In this document: one piece after another, positions 45,034-53,976 of the stretch
Numbering within the stretch: position 1 is the stretch's first letter
Layout of the letters: the number at the start of each line of letters is the position of its first letter
Notes under the pieces: model-generated
What the model saw: only the letters and a program-made list of their open reading frames with translations
The model's database searches: none
Told to the model about the DNA's origin: nothing
Translations under genes and position numbers: made by a program
Assembly: GCA_022446985.1 (NCBI GenBank)
Contig: JAKVBD010000026.1
Location: 1-59,928 of the forward strand
From: Lentisphaerales bacterium
GTDB lineage: Bacteria; Verrucomicrobiota; Lentisphaeria; Lentisphaerales; Lentisphaeraceae
DNA length: 59,928 nucleotides
Direction: 5' to 3'

Positions 45034-45222
45034 TTAAAACTTGTCGTAATCAGCTTTACTGCAGAACTTAGTAAGCTTTGTTCCGTCATCATCCACAGCT
45101 TTAAAGGCGTAGCGAATTGACTCACCCTTCGCAGTTTCTTTTTTGTATTCTACTTTATTGATTTTGCTGGCATCAATATTTACTTTGGCTTTCTTCTTTA
45201 CGTTATAGAATTCTACTGCCAT
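45034..45222 (-). CDS. Small conserved-looking cytosolic protein, unknown
   Basis: A 62-residue basic protein ('MAVEFYNVKKKAKVNIDASK' start, 'YAFKAVDDDGTKLTKF' centre) with no membrane segment. AAAGGAG lies seven bases before ATG 45222, a strong ribosome site. I have a weak memory of similar short proteins in other bacteria, but no function to give. A Fur-box-like palindrome sits 29 bases upstream of the start, hinting at metal or stress control. Confidence 0.75.
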   Translation of the reverse strand: MAVEFYNVKKKAKVNIDASKINKVEYKKETAKGESIRYAFKAVDDDGTKLTKFCSKADYDKF

Positions 45223-45250
45223 TGTCCGCTCCTTTGGTTTAGTTTATGAT

Positions 45251-45275
45251 GATAATGATAAGTTGTTATCATTAT
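45251..45275. promoter_or_regulatory. Fur-family-like operator
   Basis: GATAATGATAAGTTGTTATC continues ATTAT: arms ATAATGATAA (45252-45261) and TTATCATTAT (45266-45275) are perfectly complementary with a GTTG centre. The left arm contains GATAATGAT, as in the classical Fur box, but the spacer is four bases instead of one. It lies in the promoter region of the 62-residue protein. Confidence 0.5.
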
Positions 45276-45347
45276 GGCTGCAAGGGTAGATTTGCTAAAA
45301 AATTTATTTTTCTAAAAAAAAGCTAGTTTGAGCATAAAGTTGGAGTT

Positions 45348-46034
45348 CTACCAATTAGTGTATTCCATCATTACCTTTTCAAGATTTTCAGGCAAGGAGA
45401 GAGAGACCAGCATCATAAGTGAGTGGTAGATCATGACTCCGTTTACTCCTGCATCGCCTTTTGTGATAGCTCTTACACGTTTACTGAGATTTTCGAAAAG
45501 TTCATGCAAACTATCGAGGTAGATTATTTGTTCCTGAGTGACGTCTTTACCTTTTTGCTGAAGTTGCTGCATGGCAAAGAAAAGGGCAAAAGAACGCGTG
45601 GTTTCGACATCTGTTGGAAATGGCGGGACGAATTCTAAAGCTTTCTTAACTCGACGACCGATTGGACACTCTGATTGAAATACAGCCATTCTGACAAGTT
45701 CGCCAGTGACATCCTGAAGAGGAATGTTGGCCAATTGAAGGTGACGTCCGAACTCTTCCCAAAGTTGAATACTAACAGTGTCTGTCGAGTACCTATGAAA
45801 AAGTTCTTTGGCGTATTTGCCAAGATTCATGGCGACGGGACAGGCCGGATGATTTTCCGTTTTTAGAGTGCATTGAGAGCATTTGTGGTTGTCGAGTTTG
45901 ACCCACTCCTCACTCAACAGTTCTTCTGGGGCATCATCCACATACATGGTATTTGTAATGGAAAAGTCGAAGTCTAAAACCAGTGGCTTTGCTTCCGGGT
46001 CTTCATTGAAGTGTATTTCTATTCGCTTAATCAT
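45348..46034 (-). CDS. Cysteine-rich cytosolic protein, unknown
   Basis: A 228-residue protein without signal peptide. Residues about 52-66 hold 'KCSQCTLKTENHPACPVAMN', a C-x2-C...C group that could bind zinc or an iron-sulfur cluster, with another Cys in 'SECPIGRRVKKALEF'. The C-terminal half is helical. It is divergent from ruvA (144 bases between starts), so it may share a regulatory region with the recombination operon. I recognise no named family. Confidence 0.72.
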   Translation of the reverse strand: MIKRIEIHFNEDPEAKPLVLDFDFSITNTMYVDDAPEELLSEEWVKLDNHKCSQCTLKTENHPACPVAMNLGKYAKELFHRYSTDTVSIQLWEEFGRHLQLANIPLQDVTGELVRMAVFQSECPIGRRVKKALEFVPPFPTDVETTRSFALFFAMQQLQQKGKDVTQEQIIYLDSLHELFENLSKRVRAITKGDAGVNGVMIYHSLMMLVSLSLPENLEKVMMEYTNW

Positions 46035-46178
46035 AACTCACATTTTAAAGATCTGCATCTGTTGTTTCAAGAGAGTTTGTGCAGATTGCGTAACTGTTAA
46101 TGTTGAATATATTGGTAGGGCTGTGATCAGCAGAAAAGAAAATATCATACAGCGCGAATTTAAAACAAACGGAAATCG

Positions 46179-46799
46179 ATGATTCATCACGTAAAAGGCA
46201 AGCTGGTTGAGTTGGAATTGACTCATGCCATTGTCGATATTCAGGGACTTGGTTACTTTATAAATATTCCTATGAGCACGTACGATCGTTTGCCACGAGT
46301 TGGTGCGGAAGTTGCTTTGAGAACTCATATGGTTGTCCGTGAAGATGATATGTCGCTTTATGGCTTTGCTTCAGAAGAGGAACGCAAGATGTTTCGTCTA
46401 TTGGTTTCTGTTTCGGGTATCGGCGCAAAAACAGCTACTGCCATTCTGAGTTCTCTACCGGTAAATAACTTCTGCGATGCAGTTCTGAACTCAGACATTA
46501 AAGTCATTTCGAAAATAAGTGGTATCGGCAAAAAAACGGCAGAAAGGCTGGTGGTTGAACTGCGAGATAAAGTTTCTACAATGGTTGCCGGTAAGGTTAT
46601 TGGTGCGACGGTAGATATAGAGATTGAGGATGAAGCAGGAAGTGCAGCAGTCAATGATGCATTACTGGCCCTTGAAACGCTAGGTTACCGACCGGACAAA
46701 ATACGTAAGGTCATAAAAGCTGTTGTCGATAAAATGGATAAGTCAAAAATTGCTTCCGAAGACATAATTCGCCAGGCATTGGCTGAGTTGAACAGCTAA
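46179..46799 (+). CDS. ruvA: Holliday junction branch migration protein RuvA
   Basis: A 206-residue RuvA of normal length: OB-fold domain I ('MIHHVKGKLVELELTHAIVD', 'GLGYFINIP'), acidic-pin region, two helix-hairpin-helix motifs ('LLVSVSGIGAKTATAILSSL' and 'ISKISGIGKKTAERLVVELR'), and domain III at the end ('DALLALETLGYRPDKIRKVI') that contacts RuvB. It binds four-way junctions and loads the RuvB motor. First gene of a tight operon; ruvB starts 11 bases after its stop. Confidence 0.97.
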   Translation: MIHHVKGKLVELELTHAIVDIQGLGYFINIPMSTYDRLPRVGAEVALRTHMVVREDDMSLYGFASEEERKMFRLLVSVSGIGAKTATAILSSLPVNNFCDAVLNSDIKVISKISGIGKKTAERLVVELRDKVSTMVAGKVIGATVDIEIEDEAGSAAVNDALLALETLGYRPDKIRKVIKAVVDKMDKSKIASEDIIRQALAELNS

Positions 46800-46810
46800 G
46801 AGATTATAAA

Positions 46811-47842
46811 ATGAGCGATACTGAAAGATTTTTTACATCCTCTTTAAAGCAGGATTTAGGTGAAGAAGAGAAAACCCTTCGACCACAGCAGTTTGCCGAT
46901 TTTCCAGGTCAGGAATCGGTTAAAGAGCGTCTGGAGATTTTTGTTGAAGCTGCAAAAAAGCGTGATGAGCCATTAGGGCACTTTATACTTTCAGGACCTC
47001 CTGGACTTGGTAAGACGACTTTGGCTTATATAGTTGCGGCCGAGAGAGGCAAGGAAATTAAGACATCCAGTGGCCCCGTTCTGGAAAAACCCGGTGATCT
47101 TGCCGGTTTGTTGACCAGCCTTCAAGAGGGCGACGTTTTATTTATTGACGAAATACACCGCCTACCGATAACTATAGAAGAGTACCTTTACAGTGCTATG
47201 GAAGACTTCTTTATAGATATAATGATTGATCAAGGTGTTGGTGCGCGCAGTGTGCGGTTGAATGTTCCTAGATTTACTTTGATTGGTGCAACGACAAGGC
47301 TTGGTTTGATTTCAGCACCACTTCGTTCGCGTTGTCAGCATGTACACCGCCTTGATTACTATGGCGCTGGAGAACTAGAGCAAATTGTTTCTCGTTCTGC
47401 GGGTATACTGAATTGCGATTTGGAAGGAGATGCCGCTTTGGAAATAGCCCGTCGTAGCCGTGGCACACCGCGTATTGCCAATAATTTACTGCACTGGGTG
47501 CGCGATTATGCTCAGGTAAAGGCCGATAATTTAATGAATCAGCCTGTGGCAGAAAAAGCTTTGAATATGCTGAATATAAGCAGCAATGGTCTGGATGAAA
47601 TGGATATGCGAATTCTCGAAGCCATGGCTTATAATTTTGACGGTAAGCCGGTAGGTATAAAGAATATAGCAGTTTCCGTTGGTGAAGAGCCGGGAACTAT
47701 AGAAGATGTTTATGAACCTTACCTGATTCAGGAAGGTTATATGATTCGCACACCGCAGGGGCGGACATTGACAGAGAAGAGCCGAGCTTTGCTGGGATTA
47801 GAGTCTACAAGTGGTGGCAGTATACAAGGAGAACTTTTTTAA
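46811..47842 (+). CDS. ruvB: Holliday junction DNA helicase RuvB
   Basis: A 343-residue AAA+ ATPase. Walker A 'GPPGLGKTT' (62-70), Walker B 'VLFIDEIHR' (D113, E114), sensor 1 'FTLIGATTRLGLISAPLRSR' with the arginine finger region, sensor 2 'RSRGTPRIANNLLHWVRDYA', and a winged-helix end ('PYLIQEGYMIRTPQGRTLTE'). As a hexamer it drives branch migration with RuvA. The yicC start follows with no gap, its ribosome site lying inside the ruvB end. Confidence 0.98.
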   Translation: MSDTERFFTSSLKQDLGEEEKTLRPQQFADFPGQESVKERLEIFVEAAKKRDEPLGHFILSGPPGLGKTTLAYIVAAERGKEIKTSSGPVLEKPGDLAGLLTSLQEGDVLFIDEIHRLPITIEEYLYSAMEDFFIDIMIDQGVGARSVRLNVPRFTLIGATTRLGLISAPLRSRCQHVHRLDYYGAGELEQIVSRSAGILNCDLEGDAALEIARRSRGTPRIANNLLHWVRDYAQVKADNLMNQPVAEKALNMLNISSNGLDEMDMRILEAMAYNFDGKPVGIKNIAVSVGEEPGTIEDVYEPYLIQEGYMIRTPQGRTLTEKSRALLGLESTSGGSIQGELF

Positions 47843-48715
47843 ATGAAAAGCATGACGGGTTTCGGTAGAGGTGAGGCCGCAGTAAATGGGTATCAGATTA
47901 GTGTCGATATTTCCTCGGTGAATAGAAAGCAGTTGGATATACGCTTATCCCCTCCCAAGGAAGCTATTTTTCTTGATGCAGTGGTTCGCTCAGTTGTGCC
48001 GGGCTTTTTAGCGCGAGGCTCGGTAAATGTTCAGATGAAACTTAACTTCTCAAGCACCTTTAATGGTGTGAAGTTTAATGATGATACAATTGCCGCTTAT
48101 ATGAAACATCTTCAGGAATTGAATGATTCTTTAAATTTGACTAACACTGTTTCATTAAGTGACATTTTGCAGCTTCCGGGAGCAGTCGATGAGCTGGAGC
48201 CGACAGTTGATGTGGATGAGGTTTCCAAAGCCGCTGAGGAAGCTTTAGAGATGGCTCTTAAAAATCTCGTTGAGTCACGTTCAAATGAAGGACTTCACTT
48301 GAAAGAAGATCTTACCGGGCGTTGTCAGTATATGGCCGATGCTCTGGTGAAGTTAAATTCTGCGAGTAAAGCTTCAGAAGGTCAGCTGAAAGAGAAGATT
48401 TTAACGCGTATAAATGATGCCGGGCTAGAGCTTGAGTTGAACGATGACCGCCTTTATCAGGAAGTGGTTTTTTATGCCGATCGCTCGGATATCACAGAAG
48501 AGCTGGTTCGTTTAGATGGTCATGTAAAATCATTTGAGCAAATGTTGGAAAAGACTGATCCGGCAGGTCGTGAAATGGACTTTTTGATGCAGGAAATGAA
48601 CCGTGAAGTGAATACAACAGCTTCTAAATCTTCAGACAGTGAAATTCTTCGTTTAGTTGTTTCAATGAAGGCAGAAATAGAGCGCTGTCGCGAACAAGTC
48701 CAGAATGTCGAATAA
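47843..48715 (+). CDS. yicC: YicC family endoribonuclease
   Basis: A 290-residue protein starting with the family hallmark 'MKSMTGFGRGEA' and containing 'ISVDISSVNRKQLDIRLSPP' and the C-terminal 'DRSDITEELVRLDGHVKSFE' and 'MDFLMQEMNREVNTTASKSS'. YicC proteins are clamp-shaped endoribonucleases reported to act on RNA, including small RNAs. Full length. ribosome site AAGGAG at 47826-47831; its end overlaps the next gene by 11 bases. Confidence 0.96.
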   Translation: MKSMTGFGRGEAAVNGYQISVDISSVNRKQLDIRLSPPKEAIFLDAVVRSVVPGFLARGSVNVQMKLNFSSTFNGVKFNDDTIAAYMKHLQELNDSLNLTNTVSLSDILQLPGAVDELEPTVDVDEVSKAAEEALEMALKNLVESRSNEGLHLKEDLTGRCQYMADALVKLNSASKASEGQLKEKILTRINDAGLELELNDDRLYQEVVFYADRSDITEELVRLDGHVKSFEQMLEKTDPAGREMDFLMQEMNREVNTTASKSSDSEILRLVVSMKAEIERCREQVQNVE

Positions 48716-49649
48716 GCTTAAAAGGCTTGTTTCCAGTAAGGTGCCTCATACTTATGACGGCACCTCTCTAATTGATTATCTTTGTCTACGCTATAAATAC
48801 CAGAGTCGTGAGGGCTGGTTGTCTCTTATCGATGTCGGTGATTTGAGGATTAATAGCCTTATAGCGTCGGCAGAGCAGATCTTAAAGTTCAATGATCTTT
48901 TAGAATACGATCATACACCTAACATAGAGCCGGAAGTTGATCGGAATTATGAGCTTCTGTTTGAGGATGATTATTTAGCAGTTATCAACAAACCCGGCGA
49001 TTTGCCTATGCACCCTTCTGGTAAGTTTTTTAACAATACTCTTTGGGCTTTACTTAAACCCGGCTTTGGCGATATCCACTTTATTAATCGTTTGGATCGG
49101 GAAACCAGTGGTCTTGTTTTACTGGCTAAGGATTCAAAAACAGCTGCGAAACTAGCAGGGCAGTTTGAGCGTCGTGAAGTTGAAAAAGAGTACTTGGTGA
49201 TCGTTGAAGGTCAATTTGAACGTCAGATTCAGGCTCGCGGTTTTTTGAAGAAAGATACAGGAAGCCAAGTTCGCAAAAAACTGTCTTTTGAGGCTGTCGA
49301 GAATTATCAGGACCACGGTAAAGATGGTGTATTTTCAGAGTTTTGGCCAGTGTCCCAGACAAGTCAGTTCTCATTGGTGAAAGTGAAGATTCATACCGGT
49401 AAGATGCATCAAATTCGTGCGACTCTTTTTTCGCTTGGTTACCCTATAGTCGGTGATAAAATTTATGGCGTCGACGACAATTTCTTTGAAAAATTTATTG
49501 CTAAAACTTTAAGTGCTGATGATAAAAAGAGAATGGTGCTCAAGCGCCAAGCGCTACATGCTGAAAAGCTAAGTTTTAAGCATCCTGAGTCGGGCGAGCT
49601 TGTGAACTATGTGGCTCCTGTTCCACAAGATATGCAGGAGTTGATTTAG
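48705..49649 (+). CDS. RluA-family rRNA/tRNA pseudouridine synthase
   Basis: A 314-residue protein with an S4-like N-terminal region ('TSLIDYLCLRYKYQSREGWL', 'DLRINSLIASAEQILKFNDL') and the RluA catalytic domain: 'LAVINKPGDLPMHPSGKFFN' and 'INRLDRETSGLVLLAKDSKT' with catalytic D131. 'TGKMHQIRATLFSLGYPIVG' completes the family motifs. It isomerises uridine in RNA; the target site is not predictable. It overlaps yicC at its start and the helicase at its end. Confidence 0.94.
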   Translation: MSNKLKRLVSSKVPHTYDGTSLIDYLCLRYKYQSREGWLSLIDVGDLRINSLIASAEQILKFNDLLEYDHTPNIEPEVDRNYELLFEDDYLAVINKPGDLPMHPSGKFFNNTLWALLKPGFGDIHFINRLDRETSGLVLLAKDSKTAAKLAGQFERREVEKEYLVIVEGQFERQIQARGFLKKDTGSQVRKKLSFEAVENYQDHGKDGVFSEFWPVSQTSQFSLVKVKIHTGKMHQIRATLFSLGYPIVGDKIYGVDDNFFEKFIAKTLSADDKKRMVLKRQALHAEKLSFKHPESGELVNYVAPVPQDMQELI

Positions 49650-51010
49650 TGCTTCATATAAGTTTTGATAATGGAACCTTACTCATAAAGGGAACTGAGG
49701 AGCAGGTTGAACCGATTAAGGAATGGGTGAAGTATGACGAACGTGTCAAGATGTATAGAGCTCAGGCTTACCACTACGCACCTATTTTAAGGATTTTACA
49801 TGGCAAGTATGAGTATAAGGATGAAGCGCAGAGTTATAAAAAACTCGATATAATTCTTGAGACTGATAAATCGCCAAGGACTCATCAGGCAGAAGCATTC
49901 ACTGCATGGAAAGCTGCGAAATACCGGGGCGTTGTTGTTTTGCCAACAGGTTCGGGTAAATCCTTTTTGGCCCAAATGGCAATTTCACATATTAAAAGAA
50001 ATACTCTGGTTGTTGTGCCGACGATTGATCTTTTAAATCAATGGAGTGAACAGTTGTCTGAGGTTTTTAAGTGTGAGGTTGGTATGATTGGTGGTGGCGT
50101 TAAAGAAATTCGTGAGATTACTGTTAGTACGTATGACTCAGCTTTATTGATGATGGAGTTTATAGGTGACAAGTTTGGCCTGTTGATTTACGATGAATGT
50201 CATCATCTTCCAGGCGAGAGAAATCGCATGTCAGCCTCTATGTCTATAGCACCATATCGTATGGGATTGACGGCTACACCTGAGCGAAATGACGATGGCG
50301 AGCAAGTACTTTACAATTTATTGGGGAATCTCTGTTATAGGCAGGATATCGATCAAATGAAGGGCAATGTACTGGCGCCTTATGTAGTTGAGAGAATTGA
50401 GTTAGAGTTAGACGAAGATGAGCAACAGGCCTATGAAGAGAACCGTGAAATCTATAAGCAGTTTTTAAGGGATAATGATATAAATTTTGCCAATGACGGT
50501 TGGGCTAGGTTTATGTATATGGTAGCTGTGCATCCTAGCGGTAAAGAAGCTTTTGCTGCCTATATGACACAGCGCCGTATAGCCCGAAGCGGCCGTGCAA
50601 AATTACGGACTATCTGGTCTTTGATGCAAGAGCACTCAGATGAGAGGATTATCGTTTTTACAGCGGATAACGATACAGCTTATGAAATAGGCAGAACGTT
50701 TTTTTTGCCGGTGTTAACGCATCATACAAAAATGCTTGAAAGGAAAGAGATGCTGGAACTTTTTAGAAGTGGCGAGTATCCCATACTCGTTACCAGCAAA
50801 GTTTTAAATGAAGGCGTTGATGTTCCTGAAGCGAGCGTCGGAATTATCGTTTCTGGCAGTGGCAGTATACGTGAACATGTGCAGCGTTTAGGCCGTATCT
50901 TGAGAAAGAAAGCAAATGGCAAACAGGCTATACTATATGAACTGATCAGTCAGGGAACGAGTGAGTACTATGTGTCGGAAAGAAGACGGGAGCACAGGGC
51001 GTATAAATGA
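49649..51010 (+). CDS. XPB/SSL2-like DEAD/H helicase
   Basis: A 453-residue superfamily 2 helicase. Motif I 'VLPTGSGKSF' (98-105), Ia 'VVVPTIDLLNQWSEQL', II 'DECHH' (182-186), III 'RMGLTATPERNDDG', V 'VLNEGVDVPEASVGIIVSG' and VI 'HVQRLGRILRKKANGK'. An N-terminal domain of about 75 residues precedes it, as in bacterial XPB proteins ('VKYDERVKMYRAQAYHYAPI'). GTG overlaps the previous TAG by one base. It ends with TGA, overlapping the transporter start. It probably unwinds DNA in repair or recombination. Confidence 0.93.
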   Translation: MLHISFDNGTLLIKGTEEQVEPIKEWVKYDERVKMYRAQAYHYAPILRILHGKYEYKDEAQSYKKLDIILETDKSPRTHQAEAFTAWKAAKYRGVVVLPTGSGKSFLAQMAISHIKRNTLVVVPTIDLLNQWSEQLSEVFKCEVGMIGGGVKEIREITVSTYDSALLMMEFIGDKFGLLIYDECHHLPGERNRMSASMSIAPYRMGLTATPERNDDGEQVLYNLLGNLCYRQDIDQMKGNVLAPYVVERIELELDEDEQQAYEENREIYKQFLRDNDINFANDGWARFMYMVAVHPSGKEAFAAYMTQRRIARSGRAKLRTIWSLMQEHSDERIIVFTADNDTAYEIGRTFFLPVLTHHTKMLERKEMLELFRSGEYPILVTSKVLNEGVDVPEASVGIIVSGSGSIREHVQRLGRILRKKANGKQAILYELISQGTSEYYVSERRREHRAYK

Positions 51011-51456
51011 ATAATGTTTCGGTCATTTTGTTGATGGTCTTCGCGGGAAGTTTGATTGCCTTACAAGGCTCCGTAAACTCTGCACTTGGTAAGTACCTTG
51101 GGCATCCTTTGCAGGCAGCCATGTTTTCATTTGGCAGCGGGTTTGTGGCACTTTGTTTTGCAGTATTAATCATGAAGTCCGGTTTTCCAACAGTTTCTAA
51201 ATTAGCTGCGGCTCCGAAGACGATTCTAATCGGCGGTTTGTTGGGGACGGTGTTTGTAACATCGGTTATTTTTTCTGTTCCCAAAATCGGTGTGGCCAGC
51301 GTGGTTTTGGCATGCCTTTGTGTTCAGGTGGTTTTCTCAATGATACTCGATCACTTTGGGGCTTTAGGAATGCCTGAGCATGTGATCGACTTTAAAAGAG
51401 TTTTGGGAACCTTGTTGGTTATTTCTGGTTTGATACTGATTAATTTTAAGAGATGA
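51007..51456 (+). CDS. DMT-type transporter (DUF606/YdcZ)
   Basis: A 149-residue membrane protein with about five transmembrane helices and the family start 'MVFAGSLIALQGSVNSALGK' plus 'GLLGTVFVTSVIFSVPKIGV'. It corresponds to one half of a drug/metabolite transporter; such proteins act as dimers. The start ATG overlaps the helicase TGA (ATGA). It is the last gene of the ruvAB operon. Confidence 0.9.
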   Translation: MNNVSVILLMVFAGSLIALQGSVNSALGKYLGHPLQAAMFSFGSGFVALCFAVLIMKSGFPTVSKLAAAPKTILIGGLLGTVFVTSVIFSVPKIGVASVVLACLCVQVVFSMILDHFGALGMPEHVIDFKRVLGTLLVISGLILINFKR

Positions 51457-51464
51457 TCATTTCT

Positions 51465-51734
51465 TTATCGGCATTGGTTGTAATCGCGAATTTTTAGTAA
51501 GTAAATGCAATTATGTCGTTTATTCATTTGATAGACCAAGTAGATGCTGGATTTACCAATGGTGATTGCCCGCATATTATTTGAGTGTGGTATTATAAGT
51601 CTGCCTTCCGGATGAGCTTTTAAAAGAAAAACTTTACGAAGTTCAATTTCCATTAATGTGAGGTTATCAGTGCCTTCATGTAGGTCTTGCTCGAATGTAT
51701 ATAACTGGATACTGTTAAGATCTTGCAGGAGCAT
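51465..51734 (-). CDS. Small protein, unknown
   Basis: An 89-residue protein ('MLLQDLNSIQLYTFEQDLHE' start) with no signal peptide or membrane segment and a mixed strand pattern ('RAITIGKSSIYLVYQMNKRH'). No ribosome site is clear before ATG 51734. It may be real because it fills the space left by its convergent neighbour, but I cannot name it. Confidence 0.45.
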   Translation of the reverse strand: MLLQDLNSIQLYTFEQDLHEGTDNLTLMEIELRKVFLLKAHPEGRLIIPHSNNMRAITIGKSSIYLVYQMNKRHNCIYLLKIRDYNQCR

Positions 51735-51820
51735 GGACAATGTTCACTTTTGGTATTTGTTGAAGGAATCAAAAATGGAATTTTCCTCAAGGGGTTGTGA
51801 GTCTGAACTCATATAAGAGG

Positions 51821-51964
51821 TTAGTCTTTTTCGGCAATTGCAGCATCAATGCTGAGAGCGACTTTGTGAAGACCAAGGGTTTTCAGCCTATGGAATTCGC
51901 GCTTTAAAGTTTCTTCAGAAACTTTGCTAAGATCATTTTCTATTTCTTTGCCTGCAAGTGTCAT
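51821..51964 (-). CDS. Small helical protein (47 aa), unknown
   Basis: ATG 51964 with a good AAGGAAA ribosome site eight bases upstream opens a 47-residue frame: 'MTLAGKEIENDLSKVSEETL' and 'KREFHRLKTLGLHKVALSID', ending AAIAEKD. It is a charged helix without a membrane segment. It follows the MORN/vWA gene by 55 bases on the same strand and could be co-transcribed. It is supported mainly by the ribosome site and amino acid pattern. Confidence 0.6.
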   Translation of the reverse strand: MTLAGKEIENDLSKVSEETLKREFHRLKTLGLHKVALSIDAAIAEKD

Positions 51965-52019
51965 TTGATTTCCTTTCTTGTTTTAAAGAAGCTCAGAATG
52001 AAGGAGAAGACAATATTTA

Positions 52020-53897
52020 TTATTTCTTTAAATACTTCCCGCCACTGGCTTCGATAAGTTTGATGAGATCTTTATCTGGCTTTTTACCGACTGAACGAAC
52101 GTAGAGCGCTACCAAGCTTTCATCGAGCCACTTTGAGAGTTCTTGCATAGCTTCAGGAGATCTGGTGCCATTTAGGTCCGAGAACCAATAGATGCTGTCG
52201 ACTCCTTTATTATCTATGAAGTACTTTATGGCATTCATGGTAGAGTCATTCGCGGCTTTTTCGGAGATTGCAGCTGTATTGAAAGTAGTTAGCCGACAAC
52301 TGTCTACCTCTATAAATGCCGCACTGGGGAATTGATTGCTGATTTGCTCTTTAAGTGGCTTTATATACTTGAGCATACTGCCGGAAGAGTCGAGGACGAC
52401 ACCAAGTTTTGCCGTAGGAATGCTGTAGCCATCGATCTCACCGATAATGGAGTCATTTTCTTCTTCAGGGGATAGTGCTTTGTTAGCTCGAAGAACATAT
52501 CGTTTGAGAGAAAAATAACTTTGCTTAATCTGAGCTTCTACTGCTTCCATCTCGCGCTCAGCCATGAAGGCTGAAAAGTATCTACTTTGGAGGAATAAAT
52601 GAGGCGGTAGATCTGGTTTAAGTATTTTAGGGTCATTTAAGTGAAGTGAGTTTAAGGCCTGGGAAATCTTTTTAGAGAAGTCATAAACTCTTTGCTGTTT
52701 TTTGGAAAGTCTGAATTTGAGATTTTGGATATCTACGGACTGGTGGTCATAAAACTTGTTCTTTGATTGAGCTCTACCACTTTTGAAAAACAACTGTTGC
52801 TTTGGTTTATCTGGTATAAGCAAGAAGGCTTTTCCTGACGGTTGGCCGTTTTGCCAAAGAGCTTTTAATATGATTTGGTTCTTCCATTTATAAGAGCCGA
52901 TTCCTTGGCGTGTGCCTCTTTGCCATTCACCTTCAAAGCTATCACCGTTTGAGAAGTGGTAAGTGCCTTTACCGTGAAACTTGCCACTTTGCCAGCTTCC
53001 TTTGTAGTAGTTGCCGTTTGAGTATGAGTAGCGGCCTATTCCATGAGGAATGTCATTTAGTACTTGGCCATAGTATGATTCTTGTTCTGAGAACTGGAGT
53101 TCTTTTGTCTCAATATCCTGGGGGATTGCTTTATCTGCCTTCAGTGGTTTTACGACAGGTTCAAAAAGCGGTGTTAGAATGGCTTGTGGTTTTTCTGGTT
53201 TGACTGGGAGTTTCTTTTTTGCTGCTGGAGGTGCTGTTGCTGGTTTCGGCCTCTTAGGAGTTGTTGTAGGTTTTTTTTCTTCAGCTTTTATGAGCTCTTT
53301 TTTAAGTATGCGTATGAGACTGAGAGCATCTTTGGGTTTAAGATCGTTTTTGTATTTTTCAACTATCGCGATGGCCTTGAGGAATTGATCTTGGTTCTTA
53401 AGGAGTTTTATGCGCTTTTTAAGTTGAGTTAACTCTGGCTGGATACTGACTTTTATATCGCTGTAAATGGTTTGAATTTCAGTTATTTTTTCAATGGCCA
53501 GCTCAAAGAATGGTATGGCTTCTTTGTATTGCTTTTCTTCGATGAGTTGTTCTGCCTGTAAAAAGATCTCCAGAGCATTTATAGCTTTGGGAGATTCTTC
53601 CATTTTTAAGGTGAGGGATTTTAAAAGTATGGAGCGTGACTTTGTTGCGATAATGTGGAGTTGGTTGGCTTCTTCTTGTGCCTTATTTATGGAGTTCGAA
53701 GGAAGTATAAATATGCCAGTGATTATGACTATTATCAGGCTGGTAAAAGCAAGTTTGTAAAAACCTTTTCCACTACTGGGGTTGGCCGGAATGTAAAATT
53801 TTGAATCGCAGTGGGGACACTGCAGTTTTCTACCACTTAAGTTATTTTCTATGCGCAATTGTTGATCGCAGCACGGAGTCGTAAAATTGTAACTCAT
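52020..53897 (-). CDS. Zinc ribbon / membrane / MORN / vWA-domain protein
   Basis: A 625-residue protein with an unusual order of parts. Residues 9-30 have CC and CPHC, a small zinc ribbon like those at the N-terminus of PVC membrane proteins; 46-66 is a transmembrane helix; 70-205 is helical and TPR-like; 206-260 is Lys/Pro/Ala-rich; 275-355 carries three to four MORN repeats ('YYGQVLNDIPHGIGRYSYSN', 'YYKGSWQSGKFHGKGTYHFS', 'FEGEWQRGTRQGIGSYKW'); 490-625 is a von Willebrand A domain with MIDAS residues D503, S505, S507 ('LGVVLDSSGSM'). The N-terminus is probably cytosolic and the MORN and vWA parts periplasmic. It looks like a metal-dependent binding or envelope scaffold; its partner is unknown. 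Confidence 0.85.
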   Translation of the reverse strand: MSYNFTTPCCDQQLRIENNLSGRKLQCPHCDSKFYIPANPSSGKGFYKLAFTSLIIVIITGIFILPSNSINKAQEEANQLHIIATKSRSILLKSLTLKMEESPKAINALEIFLQAEQLIEEKQYKEAIPFFELAIEKITEIQTIYSDIKVSIQPELTQLKKRIKLLKNQDQFLKAIAIVEKYKNDLKPKDALSLIRILKKELIKAEEKKPTTTPKRPKPATAPPAAKKKLPVKPEKPQAILTPLFEPVVKPLKADKAIPQDIETKELQFSEQESYYGQVLNDIPHGIGRYSYSNGNYYKGSWQSGKFHGKGTYHFSNGDSFEGEWQRGTRQGIGSYKWKNQIILKALWQNGQPSGKAFLLIPDKPKQQLFFKSGRAQSKNKFYDHQSVDIQNLKFRLSKKQQRVYDFSKKISQALNSLHLNDPKILKPDLPPHLFLQSRYFSAFMAEREMEAVEAQIKQSYFSLKRYVLRANKALSPEEENDSIIGEIDGYSIPTAKLGVVLDSSGSMLKYIKPLKEQISNQFPSAAFIEVDSCRLTTFNTAAISEKAANDSTMNAIKYFIDNKGVDSIYWFSDLNGTRSPEAMQELSKWLDESLVALYVRSVGKKPDKDLIKLIEASGGKYLKK

Positions 53898-53976
53898 ATT
53901 GCCCTGTGAGATATGTTGCCCTAAGCTTTAATCTAGCTTCACGGGTTTTAGAGTCAAATGTAGTTGTGAATAGAGA

